DNA of 64,000 nucleotides from an uncultured Candidatus Saccharibacteria bacterium (GCA_946482285.1 CAMLQK010000001.1:844783-908782), one strand, 5' to 3'; shown: positions 51,091 to 59,141, counted from the stretch's first letter. Program-made: numbers and translations. The notes: a model not told the origin generated them from the sequence alone.

Positions 51091-52935
51091 GTGTCAGAAC
51101 AAGGTCCAAGAATATTCATCCCGACAGGCGCCTGTGTTGAAGAACCAACAGCAGGCCTTTTTAATTCCCCTGAAACAAGTGCAGAGGCCATAGATGCATG
51201 CAATGGATGCGCCCAGCTAGAGCATTGCAGGTCACAACAGCTTCCAATAGGCGATGCCTTGGCCCTAAGCGGCCTTACGCACGCAGTTGTGGGCGGCGAG
51301 CTACTCGAGCTAGAGAAAAAACAAGACGAGCAGTTAGCGGTAGCGCACTTTGAGCATGGCGAGCCAACGTTCACCTTCAAACTCCAGCCCCTTCCTAGCA
51401 ATGGTGAGCGGGGACTGTGGGCGTTGCAGCAGGCGTATCGGTCAGGCCAACTCTATGGCAGGAAACAACAACATCCCAGTATAAATGTGGAGCAGCTGCT
51501 CGCTAACAGTGTGCGGGACAGAGACGAACAGGTCTACCAGCAAAGCATGGAGGCAACAGAGGTGCGTTCGATTATAGTCACCCTTATCCTATCTGCCGTG
51601 TCGTTACGAAAGCCCTGCGGCATCGTATATGCAGGCGAAAGAAGATATGAAGGCTTTGACCCCTATGCATACACCGAAGTTGCGTGGTGTTACGCACTGC
51701 AGGCAGCTGGAATGCAAGAACTCGGCCTGTCACCACAACGGGCTGCGTTGCATAGTCCAGCTTTTTACCAGCGCTATTATGAAGCAGGGCAGTCGGATAA
51801 CATTCCCGCGGGTCTTTTACGGGCTGCAGCCCAAAGGTACAAACGACAGCTGTTGCCAGCAGCCATGGGGCTCCGCAATGATAACAAACGGCAATACGTG
51901 AAAGACCGCAGGCAGTCGGTCGCCCCCAGTCCGGGCATTACCCTGGAAGCAGAGTCGTCAAAGACACAAAAGGCCGCAGACAAGTACGGTATTGTGCAGC
52001 GTGTTAATGGCGTACTCGGCCTAAATACAAACCTAGACCATCTGGATAGATATGAGCGGGCCGCTGTTATATATACCTACGACCTACAGGAGCTGGTTGA
52101 TCCGGGAATGTCACTTGCCGAACTACACAAACAGCACCCAAGCCCAGCCCAACTCACCCATACCGCACTCCTACCAAATGTATTCGCCGCGCATACCGCG
52201 CGTACGCTCATTGAACGCGGTGCCATAAGCACTGAACGGTTCCTATTACAGCAAATACGCACATGGGCATGGTCGGGTCAGCTTAGACCCGTCAGAAAAG
52301 GCAAGGCCGATCCCGACACCAGCCTGCGTGATAGCTTACTACAGAGAGGGGGCGTTGAGACAATAGAACGCAACCTGCTAAAAGGCGCAGAACGGTTACA
52401 TATTTTGGCGAAGCGATATTTTTTCGACCACGGCACCGCTCTGGACAGCGACACCTTGTATAAAATAGGCCTGGCCTATATCAACGATGCGCGTACCATA
52501 CAACACGAAGGACAGCCTGATGCGGCACGTGTCAGCCTATACTACAATCCCGCCACATACCGCAGCATACGTGATTACGGCACACAAAAATATCCGGAAG
52601 TTCCGCCATCGGTCGTACGCCGAGGATTCATACAAAATATACGTGCTCCCCTCAGAAAACCCGCCCAAACCGTACAACGATATTATGAACTGCGGCCACT
52701 ACTGGCTGAGTTTGCACTGGGCGACTCAGACATCAAACAACTTGCCATCCGAAGTGTTGGCGATGAAGACGCAAAAAGGGTAGCAGCCTTAGCCAATGAG
52801 CTCATTGCCGAAGTAGGTGGCATCCTGCCGGATAGTTTTGTGCGCAACTACTGTGCGACACGCTCCTTCGATCCCGAAGCATTACGCGTCGGGATACTAC
52901 AGCACGCCCGCGAAAGACGGGCTGCAAGGGCATAA
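51091..52935 (+). CDS. Large protein with N-terminal WhiB-like Fe-S cluster domain
   Basis: 614 residues from a leaderless GTG. Cysteines at 15, 37, 40 and 46 (C-x21-C-x2-C-x5-C) match the four-cysteine signature of WhiB-like transcription factors. Flanking residues fit too: G-A-C at the first ligand, A-x-x-A-C-N-G-C at the centre, and G-L-T-H-A-V-V-G-G where the G-[VI]-W-G-G turn is expected. WhiB proteins bind a redox-sensitive 4Fe-4S cluster and RNA polymerase sigma factor. The following 540 residues are helical and unknown, with no Walker or protease motif seen. Length is far above the usual 80-130. Confidence 0.65.
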   Translation: MSEQGPRIFIPTGACVEEPTAGLFNSPETSAEAIDACNGCAQLEHCRSQQLPIGDALALSGLTHAVVGGELLELEKKQDEQLAVAHFEHGEPTFTFKLQPLPSNGERGLWALQQAYRSGQLYGRKQQHPSINVEQLLANSVRDRDEQVYQQSMEATEVRSIIVTLILSAVSLRKPCGIVYAGERRYEGFDPYAYTEVAWCYALQAAGMQELGLSPQRAALHSPAFYQRYYEAGQSDNIPAGLLRAAAQRYKRQLLPAAMGLRNDNKRQYVKDRRQSVAPSPGITLEAESSKTQKAADKYGIVQRVNGVLGLNTNLDHLDRYERAAVIYTYDLQELVDPGMSLAELHKQHPSPAQLTHTALLPNVFAAHTARTLIERGAISTERFLLQQIRTWAWSGQLRPVRKGKADPDTSLRDSLLQRGGVETIERNLLKGAERLHILAKRYFFDHGTALDSDTLYKIGLAYINDARTIQHEGQPDAARVSLYYNPATYRSIRDYGTQKYPEVPPSVVRRGFIQNIRAPLRKPAQTVQRYYELRPLLAEFALGDSDIKQLAIRSVGDEDAKRVAALANELIAEVGGILPDSFVRNYCATRSFDPEALRVGILQHARERRAARA

Positions 52936-52969
52936 TGCCAGCAGCAGCTACATCGATAGATCCTTCCAG

Positions 52970-52998
52970 TTGAATAAAAGCCAAAAATACGGTAAAAT
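52970..52998 (+). promoter_or_regulatory. tRNA-Gln promoter
   Basis: TTGAAT (52970-52975), 17-base spacer, TAAAAT (52993-52998), about 100 bases before the tRNA. Confidence 0.6.
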
Positions 52999-53096
52999 CG
53001 TATCTGTTACTCGCTTGATATTCGTGGCATCAATGAGTAAGGCACATTGAAGTCGCGGTTTCGCTGCGTTAGCAGCAATCCGCACTGCCACCTTAA

Positions 53097-53171
53097 TGGG
53101 ACGTCGCCAAGTGGTAAGGCACCGGGTTTTGGTCCCGGCATTCGGGGGTTCGAATCCCTCCGTCCCAGCCA
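53097..53171 (+). tRNA. tRNA-Gln (anticodon TTG), CCA encoded
   Basis: Acceptor stem TGGGACG (53097-53103) pairs with CGTCCCA (53161-53167); discriminator G and CCA follow. The anticodon stem CCGGG/CCCGG encloses TTTTGGT, giving anticodon TTG. The T loop is GGTTCGAATCC. The encoded CCA is noteworthy for a reduced genome. Only tRNA seen in the window. Confidence 0.95.
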
Positions 53172-53210
53172 AAGCAAGAGGCTCACCGTAAGGTGGGTCT
53201 TTTGCTTTGT
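53171..53210 (+). terminator. Terminator after tRNA-Gln
   Basis: AAAGCAAGAGGCTCACC, four-base loop, GGTGGGTCTTTTGCTTT, an imperfect 17-base stem rich in T at the 3' side. Confidence 0.6.
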
Positions 53211-53232
53211 TTGAGGCATTGAGAGGGATGAG

Positions 53233-53454
53233 ATGGAAAGTGAGTGTAGCTGCCGGTGGCAGCTACACTGCAACCAGAAAGCGAATCCCGCCGCCTTGGC
53301 CGAACTAGAAGCCGAGCGCCAACTTAGAGCAGAACTCGCTCAAAGTGCATATGCTCATGAGTGGCTCGATCCAAATTCTCCGGATACTTATATCTGCAAA
53401 GAATACTTTACTCGTACCGAAGCGCTTCCCCGGCAGATGCATTCCATGACATAG
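53233..53454 (+). CDS. Short hypothetical protein, possibly frameshifted
   Basis: 73 residues starting C-S-C-R-W-Q-L-H-C, with a GAGAGGG site. After the stop, a different frame continues in protein-like fashion to a TAG at 53538-53540 (D-I-A-D-I-P-T-F-R-I-D-T-E-L-G-K-R-L). The two parts may be one gene broken by a frameshift, or the second part may be chance. No family recognised. Confidence 0.35.
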   Translation: MESECSCRWQLHCNQKANPAALAELEAERQLRAELAQSAYAHEWLDPNSPDTYICKEYFTRTEALPRQMHSMT

Positions 53455-53536
53455 CAGACATCCCCACGTTCAGAATTGATACTGAACTCGGCAAAAGATT
53501 ACGCAGCGAGCTACAGCAACTCCGCGAGCGACCAGT

Positions 53537-53965
53537 CTAGTCGGCTACGACTTGAGTATTTTGTGCTGCGGCAATCTTCCAGCCGTTAGCAGTACGGAAC
53601 AACACTTGCGTTGGATGACCTTGTGGTGCGGCGTTAGATAGTTCGCCAGCTAAAGTTACCGGCTGCTGCAAGATGTTTACTACGGCAACATCTGGTGTTA
53701 CAAAGAAAATTCGTTCAGGCGTATATGTTGCCTTGCCGTTCTTCATGGCGCCAGGAAGCACTTTGGCAGTAAATTCCCGGATAGCCTGAGCGCCCTCAAG
53801 CCGAAGGCCGTGAGCAGTTGTCCATACGGCTTCGGGTAAAAAGAGTTCAGCAAAAGCATCAACCAGTTCATTTTGCTGGGCATGCTGCAAGGCGGCGACA
53901 ACTGCACAGACAGCATCAATATCTTCTTGGGTTGGCGTAAATAGAGCTTGTGATAAAACGTTCAT
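53537..53965 (-). CDS. SnoaL/NTF2-like protein (SgcJ/EcaC type)
   Basis: 142 residues of the cone-shaped NTF2 fold: helical start E-D-I-D-A-V-C-A-V-V-A-A-L-Q-H-A, F-A-E-L-F-L-P-E-A-V-W-T-T, then strands ending F-R-T-A-N-G-W-K-I-A-A-A-Q-N-T. This is the SgcJ/EcaC (DUF4440-like) group, whose members are small-molecule binding or isomerase-like proteins of varied role. Leaderless, TATACT seven bases before the ATG. Same strand as and 47 bases downstream of fxsB. Confidence 0.8.
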   Translation of the reverse strand: MNVLSQALFTPTQEDIDAVCAVVAALQHAQQNELVDAFAELFLPEAVWTTAHGLRLEGAQAIREFTAKVLPGAMKNGKATYTPERIFFVTPDVAVVNILQQPVTLAGELSNAAPQGHPTQVLFRTANGWKIAAAQNTQVVAD

Positions 53966-53972
53966 GTTTTAA

Positions 53973-54002
53973 AGTATAGCTATAAATGTTTTTGTTATAC
54001 AA
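53973..54002 (-). promoter_or_regulatory. Promoter of SnoaL-like gene
   Basis: Minus strand TTGTAT, 18-base spacer, TATACT, seven bases to the ATG. It shows the gene is not solely read through from fxsB. Confidence 0.6.
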
Positions 54003-54012
54003 GCAGCGTGCA

Positions 54013-55620
54013 CTAGAAGTTTTCAAGACTATACTCTTGTGACATAAACATCTGCCCCGCATACTGCAGTGCTTGCTGCTGTTTTGCCAGCTCAATACGT
54101 CTGCGATTGATCAATCCCGCAACTGCTATGTGTTGCGGTGGAACGACCTTCTTTTTCACAGCTCGAATCATGTATTCTAGGTCGGCACAATAAACCGAAG
54201 GGTTGTCGAAGCCACGTTCATTGGAAAACCTTGTTGCAATGTGGCCACCACCGCAGATTTGTTGCAGATCACAGCTAGCGCACCCTTTTTCAGGAACAGA
54301 TTTCTTGCCTAAATGGTTCTGCTCTCGGAGCATAGCAGCCACGTGCTCAAGATCATGTTCGAATACATTGAACATCGTTTTCTCACTGCCGCTACGGGTC
54401 ATTCGAAGCGAATCTGGCAGTTCAATTGAACCATCGGTACGAACAACAATTTCGCCACCAGTATTTGGCCCAATAGCTTCAGTTAAGGTAGCGCCTCCTA
54501 ATATAAGTCGCTCCATTGAACTGAATAATCGTATTGATAGTGGATTTTCTTGTTGTTTATTGGCGTTATAGAGTTTTAAAAACCAGGCCGCATAGGGTAC
54601 AGCCTGCTCGACTGCAGAAAGCTCACTTAGTCGCATTACCGCCGCCAAACGATGGACGTCAGGCGCGGCATCGCGTATTGCCAGATCCACAGAGTTACGG
54701 ACTTCCCAATGAGCCATTTTGGGGGATAGTCGGCCCGTTTCAGTCCTGTAAACCTCCATCGCCTCAGTGACTGGCAGCGTACGCAGTGGATTATCACGGA
54801 TACCTGCCGGCGGATCTTCCCACGTTGCATACGGTAGATGTATTTCGATTCGAGGTGGTTTAAATCGCTGTAGTTCAGCAAGAACCTCTAGGGGATCACT
54901 TCGTAAGTCCATAACACAAATAATGCCGCCATAGATGCTCGCATATTCAGGTTTCGCTAGTTCAGACAGCCCGCGCTCTACCAAGCGGTGTGTGCCAATC
55001 CTGCGGCCGTTGTGCATAATAACGCGGTTAAAATCATGTGCTGCCTGCGGACCGTCCATGCTGACCCCCACCCGTACATCATGCCGGCGTAACATATCAA
55101 GATTAGCTTTAGTGAGCAGTGATCCATTCGTCTGCATCGCAAAAGAAAGCCGTGTGTCGGGAGCTGTCTCGCTTACGGCTTGGCGGATAAGCGGCAGAAT
55201 ACGGTCATAGTACTGTGCTGCCTTCTGACCGGGACGATCAGGGTCTTTTGGCACAAATAATGGTTCGCCGCCATGAATAACCCCTTCGATATCTGGCAGT
55301 GTATTTTGTGCAGCGTACGCGCCAATTGCCATGCCCGTTTGCCATGCGACTTCGTCGCTCATTAGTGGAGGCATTTCTTTCCAGTCGTCGGTTACATATT
55401 CGTAACATTCATATCCTAAGCCAGGGCTTTCACTTTTGCACGAAAAATTACAGCCAGCGACAGTTTTTATTATCACTTGGCCAAGATGTGGAACTGCCTG
55501 TTCGTTACTACCTTTGGCTGTTCTTGTCTGTTCATAAATGCGATGTAGTTCAGTATCAGCATCGTGCATTGATACGGGTCTATAGCCGTAGGCACTCAGT
55601 TCAAGTTCTTGCAATTCCAT
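54013..55620 (-). CDS. fxsB: Radical SAM/SPASM peptide maturase, FxsB-like
   Basis: 535 residues. The radical SAM cluster motif is T-V-A-G-C57-x3-C61-x10-C72-Y-E-Y, followed by G-V-I-H-G-G-E-P-L (the GGEP motif) and Q-T-N-G-S. The usual spacing is C-x3-C-x2-C, so eight residues are inserted after C61. The C-terminal SPASM-like part has G-C-A-S-C-x5-C-G-G-G-H and F-D-N-P-S-V-Y-C-A-D-L, features I associate with FxsB enzymes. These act on FxSxx-COOH peptides and belong to maturases that form three-residue cyclophane links. The divergent 50-residue peptide gene ends F-D-S-A-V, the expected substrate. Confidence 0.8.
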   Translation of the reverse strand: MELQELELSAYGYRPVSMHDADTELHRIYEQTRTAKGSNEQAVPHLGQVIIKTVAGCNFSCKSESPGLGYECYEYVTDDWKEMPPLMSDEVAWQTGMAIGAYAAQNTLPDIEGVIHGGEPLFVPKDPDRPGQKAAQYYDRILPLIRQAVSETAPDTRLSFAMQTNGSLLTKANLDMLRRHDVRVGVSMDGPQAAHDFNRVIMHNGRRIGTHRLVERGLSELAKPEYASIYGGIICVMDLRSDPLEVLAELQRFKPPRIEIHLPYATWEDPPAGIRDNPLRTLPVTEAMEVYRTETGRLSPKMAHWEVRNSVDLAIRDAAPDVHRLAAVMRLSELSAVEQAVPYAAWFLKLYNANKQQENPLSIRLFSSMERLILGGATLTEAIGPNTGGEIVVRTDGSIELPDSLRMTRSGSEKTMFNVFEHDLEHVAAMLREQNHLGKKSVPEKGCASCDLQQICGGGHIATRFSNERGFDNPSVYCADLEYMIRAVKKKVVPPQHIAVAGLINRRRIELAKQQQALQYAGQMFMSQEYSLENF

Positions 55621-55668
55621 AATTATGCTTATGGTACAATAAAATCATCAAAATAAGAGGGTATTTTC

Positions 55669-55821
55669 ATGACAACTATCGAAACACTAACCCCAGCTGA
55701 GCAAATTACACCAGAAGAATTTGCACAAGCACTTGGCTCAGTAGCCGGCGCCGAAAGCGTAGAATTGTTCACGAGCGCAACCGAGTCACGACGCCCGACA
55801 ACCTTTGATTCCGCAGTGTAA
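55669..55821 (+). CDS. fxsA: FxSxx-COOH precursor peptide, FxsA-like
   Basis: 50 residues, ATG at 55669 about eight bases after AAGAGGG. The acidic helical leader (P-E-E-F-A-Q-A-L-G-S-V) is followed by a short polar core ending R-R-P-T-T-F-D-S-A-V at the stop codon. The last five residues fit F-x-S-x-x exactly. It starts 48 bases from the divergent radical SAM gene, sharing its promoter region; TACAAT near 55635 is a likely -10 box. The Phe-Asp-Ser triplet is the predicted modification site. Confidence 0.78.
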   Translation: MTTIETLTPAEQITPEEFAQALGSVAGAESVELFTSATESRRPTTFDSAV

Positions 55822-55882
55822 ACAACATTCGTCTACGGCACGGGGATAGCGCTGCGTTCGCTGGATAGTGTGGTTTGCTCGA

Positions 55883-56273
55883 CTATCCTATAGGCACACA
55901 TTTTGTATGGCATATATTGGTTGCTACGGCGGGGTACTTTGTAATTAATTTCTTGATCCGCGTGGAAGAGTCTGGTACGAGGACTAAGGTTAATATTTCT
56001 TCAGCAACTTCACGAATTGCAGCCGCTAATAAAACTCTCTCCAGGCTCAACGTGCCCGCGAGGCAAGCCCCAGTACAAACCGTATTCTTGAACAAGTAAA
56101 ATCTGACCTTGCGCGTCAAGAACTACTCCACCAGCGCTTTGCGTTTTATGCTGGTAGCCTTGCTGGGCGCGGGCGTTATTATATGGTGTTGAAGCAGATA
56201 CATCTTTACGCCGTCCTGTAAGCAAGCGGGACCAGTAGGCGATACTAGGATTCGTACTGGTGAAATAGATCAT
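55883..56273 (-). pseudogene. Nudix hydrolase, frameshifted remnant
   Basis: The minus strand from 56273 reads a good Nudix start (A-G-G-V-V-L-D-A-Q-G-Q-I-L-L-V-Q, W-G-L-P-R-G-H-V-E-P-G-E-S) but stops at 56010. In another frame the box resumes as A-A-A-I-R-E-V-A-E-E-I, without the Gly expected after E-E, and soon ends at 55883. At least one frameshift near 56030-56040, and a missing residue, break the gene. It is a decaying MutT-type gene between fxsA and the PadR operon. Confidence 0.7.
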
Positions 56274-56329
56274 CCAAACTTTATCTATTCAAATTTGACT
56301 AGTTTATTTGCCTCCTATACTATCAAAGT

Positions 56330-56890
56330 ATGCTTATTCGACTATTGATTTTAGGAATTCTCAAACGACGCGGCTCAGCCCATGGCTATCGTATGTACCG
56401 TGATCTCGTAGAGTGGCGCGTAGAGACTTGGACGGTCATACGCCCGGGGTCTATTTACCACGCGCTTACCCAACTTGACAGGCAGGGCTTTATCGCCGAA
56501 GCTTCGCAAACAGCAGGGCAAAAGCTGGGCCCGTCTAAAACCGAATACAAACTCACTGCAAACGGCGAAAAAGAGTTCATTCGCTTGCTAGAGACGGTAC
56601 TCAAGGACATCAACCTTATCGAGCTATCTGTCGGTATTGCATTCATGGAATATCTGCCGCGACAAGAAGTAATTTCTCTCTTGAAACAGCGCCAGGAGGC
56701 ACAAAGACAAATTCCTACATTTTTGCATACACTGCCGACCGAAGAGACACCCACAACTCCAGCAAAACATCCTGAACTTATCCGCATCTGGGCCGATTCA
56801 TATACCAACGCAGCGGCTAGCACAGAAAAACTTGTTCGAGCTATTCAGTCCGGAAGGTACACATTCAAAAACGAAGGGGGAAAGAAATGA
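56330..56890 (+). CDS. PadR-family transcriptional regulator
   Basis: 186 residues. N-terminal winged helix: I-L-G-I-L-K-R-R-G-S-A-H-G-Y-R-M, G-S-I-Y-H-A-L-T-Q-L-D-R-Q-G-F-I and Y-K-L-T-A-N-G-E-K-E-F. The long C-terminal helices are the dimerisation part. PadR proteins repress adjacent genes and respond to phenolic or drug-like ligands. The stop overlaps the hydrolase start (ATGA), so the two are co-translated. TATACT eight bases before the ATG suggests a leaderless mRNA. Confidence 0.88.
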   Translation: MLIRLLILGILKRRGSAHGYRMYRDLVEWRVETWTVIRPGSIYHALTQLDRQGFIAEASQTAGQKLGPSKTEYKLTANGEKEFIRLLETVLKDINLIELSVGIAFMEYLPRQEVISLLKQRQEAQRQIPTFLHTLPTEETPTTPAKHPELIRIWADSYTNAAASTEKLVRAIQSGRYTFKNEGGKK

Positions 56891-57738
56891 AAACAATAAT
56901 AGCAACACTACATGATGGTGCTAAAATCGACGTAGAAGTATCTGGGTCCGGGCCAGCTATATTGCTACCGGTAGACCCTATACCACTGACAGATGACGCA
57001 GCTAAGGCAAAACAAAAGTGGGGTGTCGATCCTGCACTTGGTCGCCACTTTATTGATGGCCTTAATGACAAATTTACGGTCATCGCCTTTGACTACGAAG
57101 GTTTCCGCATGCAGCATCCGGCCGCGGAGACACTAACGCCCGATAATATTGTGAAAGATTTTCTTGCCATTGCAGACGCCGCTGGTGTTGAAAGGTTTGC
57201 CTACTATGGCTATTCTTGGCTGGCGCTATGCGCATTGCAACTTGGCCTTCGCACCGATCGTTTATGGGCGCTTGTGATGGGTGCCTACCCTCCTATCGAC
57301 GGCCCCTACAAGGAAATGTGGGCGGTCACAAAAGCTACCTACGATATGGCACTCCATCCAGAAAAGCAAGATTGGCCTGTCGCTGAAAAGTCAGATGACG
57401 AATATAATTGGGACTCTGCGGAGCTATCGCTTTCAGGTGAGCAGACCAAGCAATTCTTTACGCTCTACAATGCTTTGCAGGACTTTGACGATGTTTCAAT
57501 ACAAGATAAGCTAACATGTCCCCGCCTTTGTTTTGTTGGCTCAAACGACAAGCAGGAATATAGCGAAAAATGGGGCGGCGTGACAGTAGATATGGCCACT
57601 CCACTCATTAAAAAGGCTAACGAATTAAAGAAGTATGGGTGGGATGTGCAAGTACTTGATGGCCTTGATCATATCACTGCTATGCAGCCAACGAATGCCC
57701 TGCCAGTTATAAGGCAATGGCTGGCAGATAAGGCCTAG
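56887..57738 (+). CDS. Alpha/beta hydrolase in PadR operon
   Basis: 283 residues. V-I-A-F-D-Y-E-G-F-R, then Y-Y-G-Y-S-W-L-A as nucleophile elbow (the final Gly of GxSxG is Ala), V-G-S-N-D-K for the acid and L-D-G-L-D-H for the His. It lacks the H-G at the oxyanion strand, having L-L-P-V-D-P instead, so the active site is somewhat unusual. Probably the target of the PadR regulator. Substrate unknown. Confidence 0.78.
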   Translation: MKTIIATLHDGAKIDVEVSGSGPAILLPVDPIPLTDDAAKAKQKWGVDPALGRHFIDGLNDKFTVIAFDYEGFRMQHPAAETLTPDNIVKDFLAIADAAGVERFAYYGYSWLALCALQLGLRTDRLWALVMGAYPPIDGPYKEMWAVTKATYDMALHPEKQDWPVAEKSDDEYNWDSAELSLSGEQTKQFFTLYNALQDFDDVSIQDKLTCPRLCFVGSNDKQEYSEKWGGVTVDMATPLIKKANELKKYGWDVQVLDGLDHITAMQPTNALPVIRQWLADKA

Positions 57739-57818
57739 CTTTACTATGGCAATACACACATAATATAATCCAACTTTGTAGTACTAAATGTGAGCCAATC
57801 ACAGGACTGGAGAAGTTT

Positions 57819-58286
57819 ATGCCTATCGTACAAGTTAGAGCCCATCAAGGTGAACAATACCTATCCGCCCCGATATCGTTCAAGGATACAGACCCCATTT
57901 TAAATGAATGGTGTCAAGATGCGTGGGAGTCAGAAATGCTTGTTTATCCACCAAGCTACACAGGTGATGTCACGCCAGAAAACTGGTCCACCCACAGTTT
58001 TATGCTGAGCGTAAATGAAAGCGGGGAACAGGGTCGCATAATGGTCGCGGGTGGCAAATTAAAAACTGCCGAGGAAACAGCAGAGGCACTCGAGCAGCTC
58101 CGCGCTAGTACTGACGAACAGACACGTTTTAGCAATGTAAGCACCATAGATGAAAGAAGGCCCAGTATCTTTTTAGCGACAGCTATTAACCCTTCTACAC
58201 TGGCGATTGGTGGGATTATGATGCATACCACACTCGCACGACTAGAAAGCTTGCGGAGCATGTTCCGGACCACAGAAGTCGCATAG
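57819..58286 (+). CDS. Hypothetical protein, 155 residues
   Basis: GGAGAAG site seven bases before the ATG and TATAAT about 60 bases upstream. Mixed alpha/beta, acidic, with a hydrophobic strand pair near the end (S-I-F-L-A-T-A-I-N-P-S-T-L-A-I-G-G-I-M-M). No family recognised. Confidence 0.55.
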   Translation: MPIVQVRAHQGEQYLSAPISFKDTDPILNEWCQDAWESEMLVYPPSYTGDVTPENWSTHSFMLSVNESGEQGRIMVAGGKLKTAEETAEALEQLRASTDEQTRFSNVSTIDERRPSIFLATAINPSTLAIGGIMMHTTLARLESLRSMFRTTEVA

Positions 58287-58447
58287 CCATGAAGCGAAAC
58301 TTTAATAGGTGGAATTGAGATCATCCAGCGCTAAAACTGCGCTCCAGCCGTAGAGATATGGGTTGAAAAAATGGTGTTTTGATTGTAGAATAAGGTCTTC
58401 CATTCCGGAAGCGCCCGACATGGGCACAACCTCGAAGGAGCACCTTC

Positions 58448-59059
58448 ATGTCAGACACCCGCAGCACAATACTTCGGGCGCTGGCCTGCCGCATCGCCCG
58501 TCAGGACGACCTTTCGCCGATAGACCTGCGTGACCACAGCCAGCTGCTGTTCGGCGACCCCACCTTCGTGTCAGGTCTGGCGCTGGAGTACGAGGAGTGC
58601 ACCGACGGCGACGAAACATTGCGCCCGGCTGCGCAAATCCTTTTCATGGACTGTCAGATCCAAGGGCTTGCGCACTACGTGGCAACCTGCCCGGCACAAA
58701 TGTCCGTGGGCACCGTCATCCGGACACACATGCCCGCACAGCGCCTGGTGCTCATTACCGCAACGCGTGATGGCATCCAAACCAACGCCCGCGGCATTAC
58801 AGCCCAAGAACTGCGCTCACGTCAACTCAACGCGCAGCTGCAAGACCTGCACGACTACCGCGTGTGGAGCACTTTCTACACGCTACTGTGGCGGCGAATC
58901 CAGCGGCTCAACAACCCCGGACTCCAGCGCGAGCTGCAAGGCTACCTCGTAAGGCATCAAAACGAGCTCAATGCTGAGCGAATCGGACATGTGTACGCCG
59001 CGCTGGGATGCACCGACGAAGAGCTGACGTACGACAAGAGCCAGATGCACTTTAGGTAG
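58448..59059 (+). CDS. GC-rich orphan protein, 203 residues
   Basis: GAAGGAG site eight bases before the ATG. Soluble, Arg- and Gln-rich helical C-terminus (L-Q-R-E-L-Q-G-Y-L-V-R-H-Q), no known motif. Base composition is clearly more GC-rich than its neighbours, as for the orphans near 14.8, 16.4, 26.4 and 27.0 kb. Followed by a hairpin and T-run. Confidence 0.5.
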   Translation: MSDTRSTILRALACRIARQDDLSPIDLRDHSQLLFGDPTFVSGLALEYEECTDGDETLRPAAQILFMDCQIQGLAHYVATCPAQMSVGTVIRTHMPAQRLVLITATRDGIQTNARGITAQELRSRQLNAQLQDLHDYRVWSTFYTLLWRRIQRLNNPGLQRELQGYLVRHQNELNAERIGHVYAALGCTDEELTYDKSQMHFR

Positions 59060-59141
59060 CATTGCTGCCGGGAACAGCCGCCAACACAAAGTAGCGGAAG
59101 TGTCACAACAGAGCCGCCACCGGCTCAGCTTCTTCGGGAAG

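Noticed and set aside
51063..51401. N-terminal extension of the C39-like gene into the WhiB-like gene
   Set aside because: Cys/Ser-rich sequence mirrors the WhiB-like reading frame; a good binding site supports the start at 51062.
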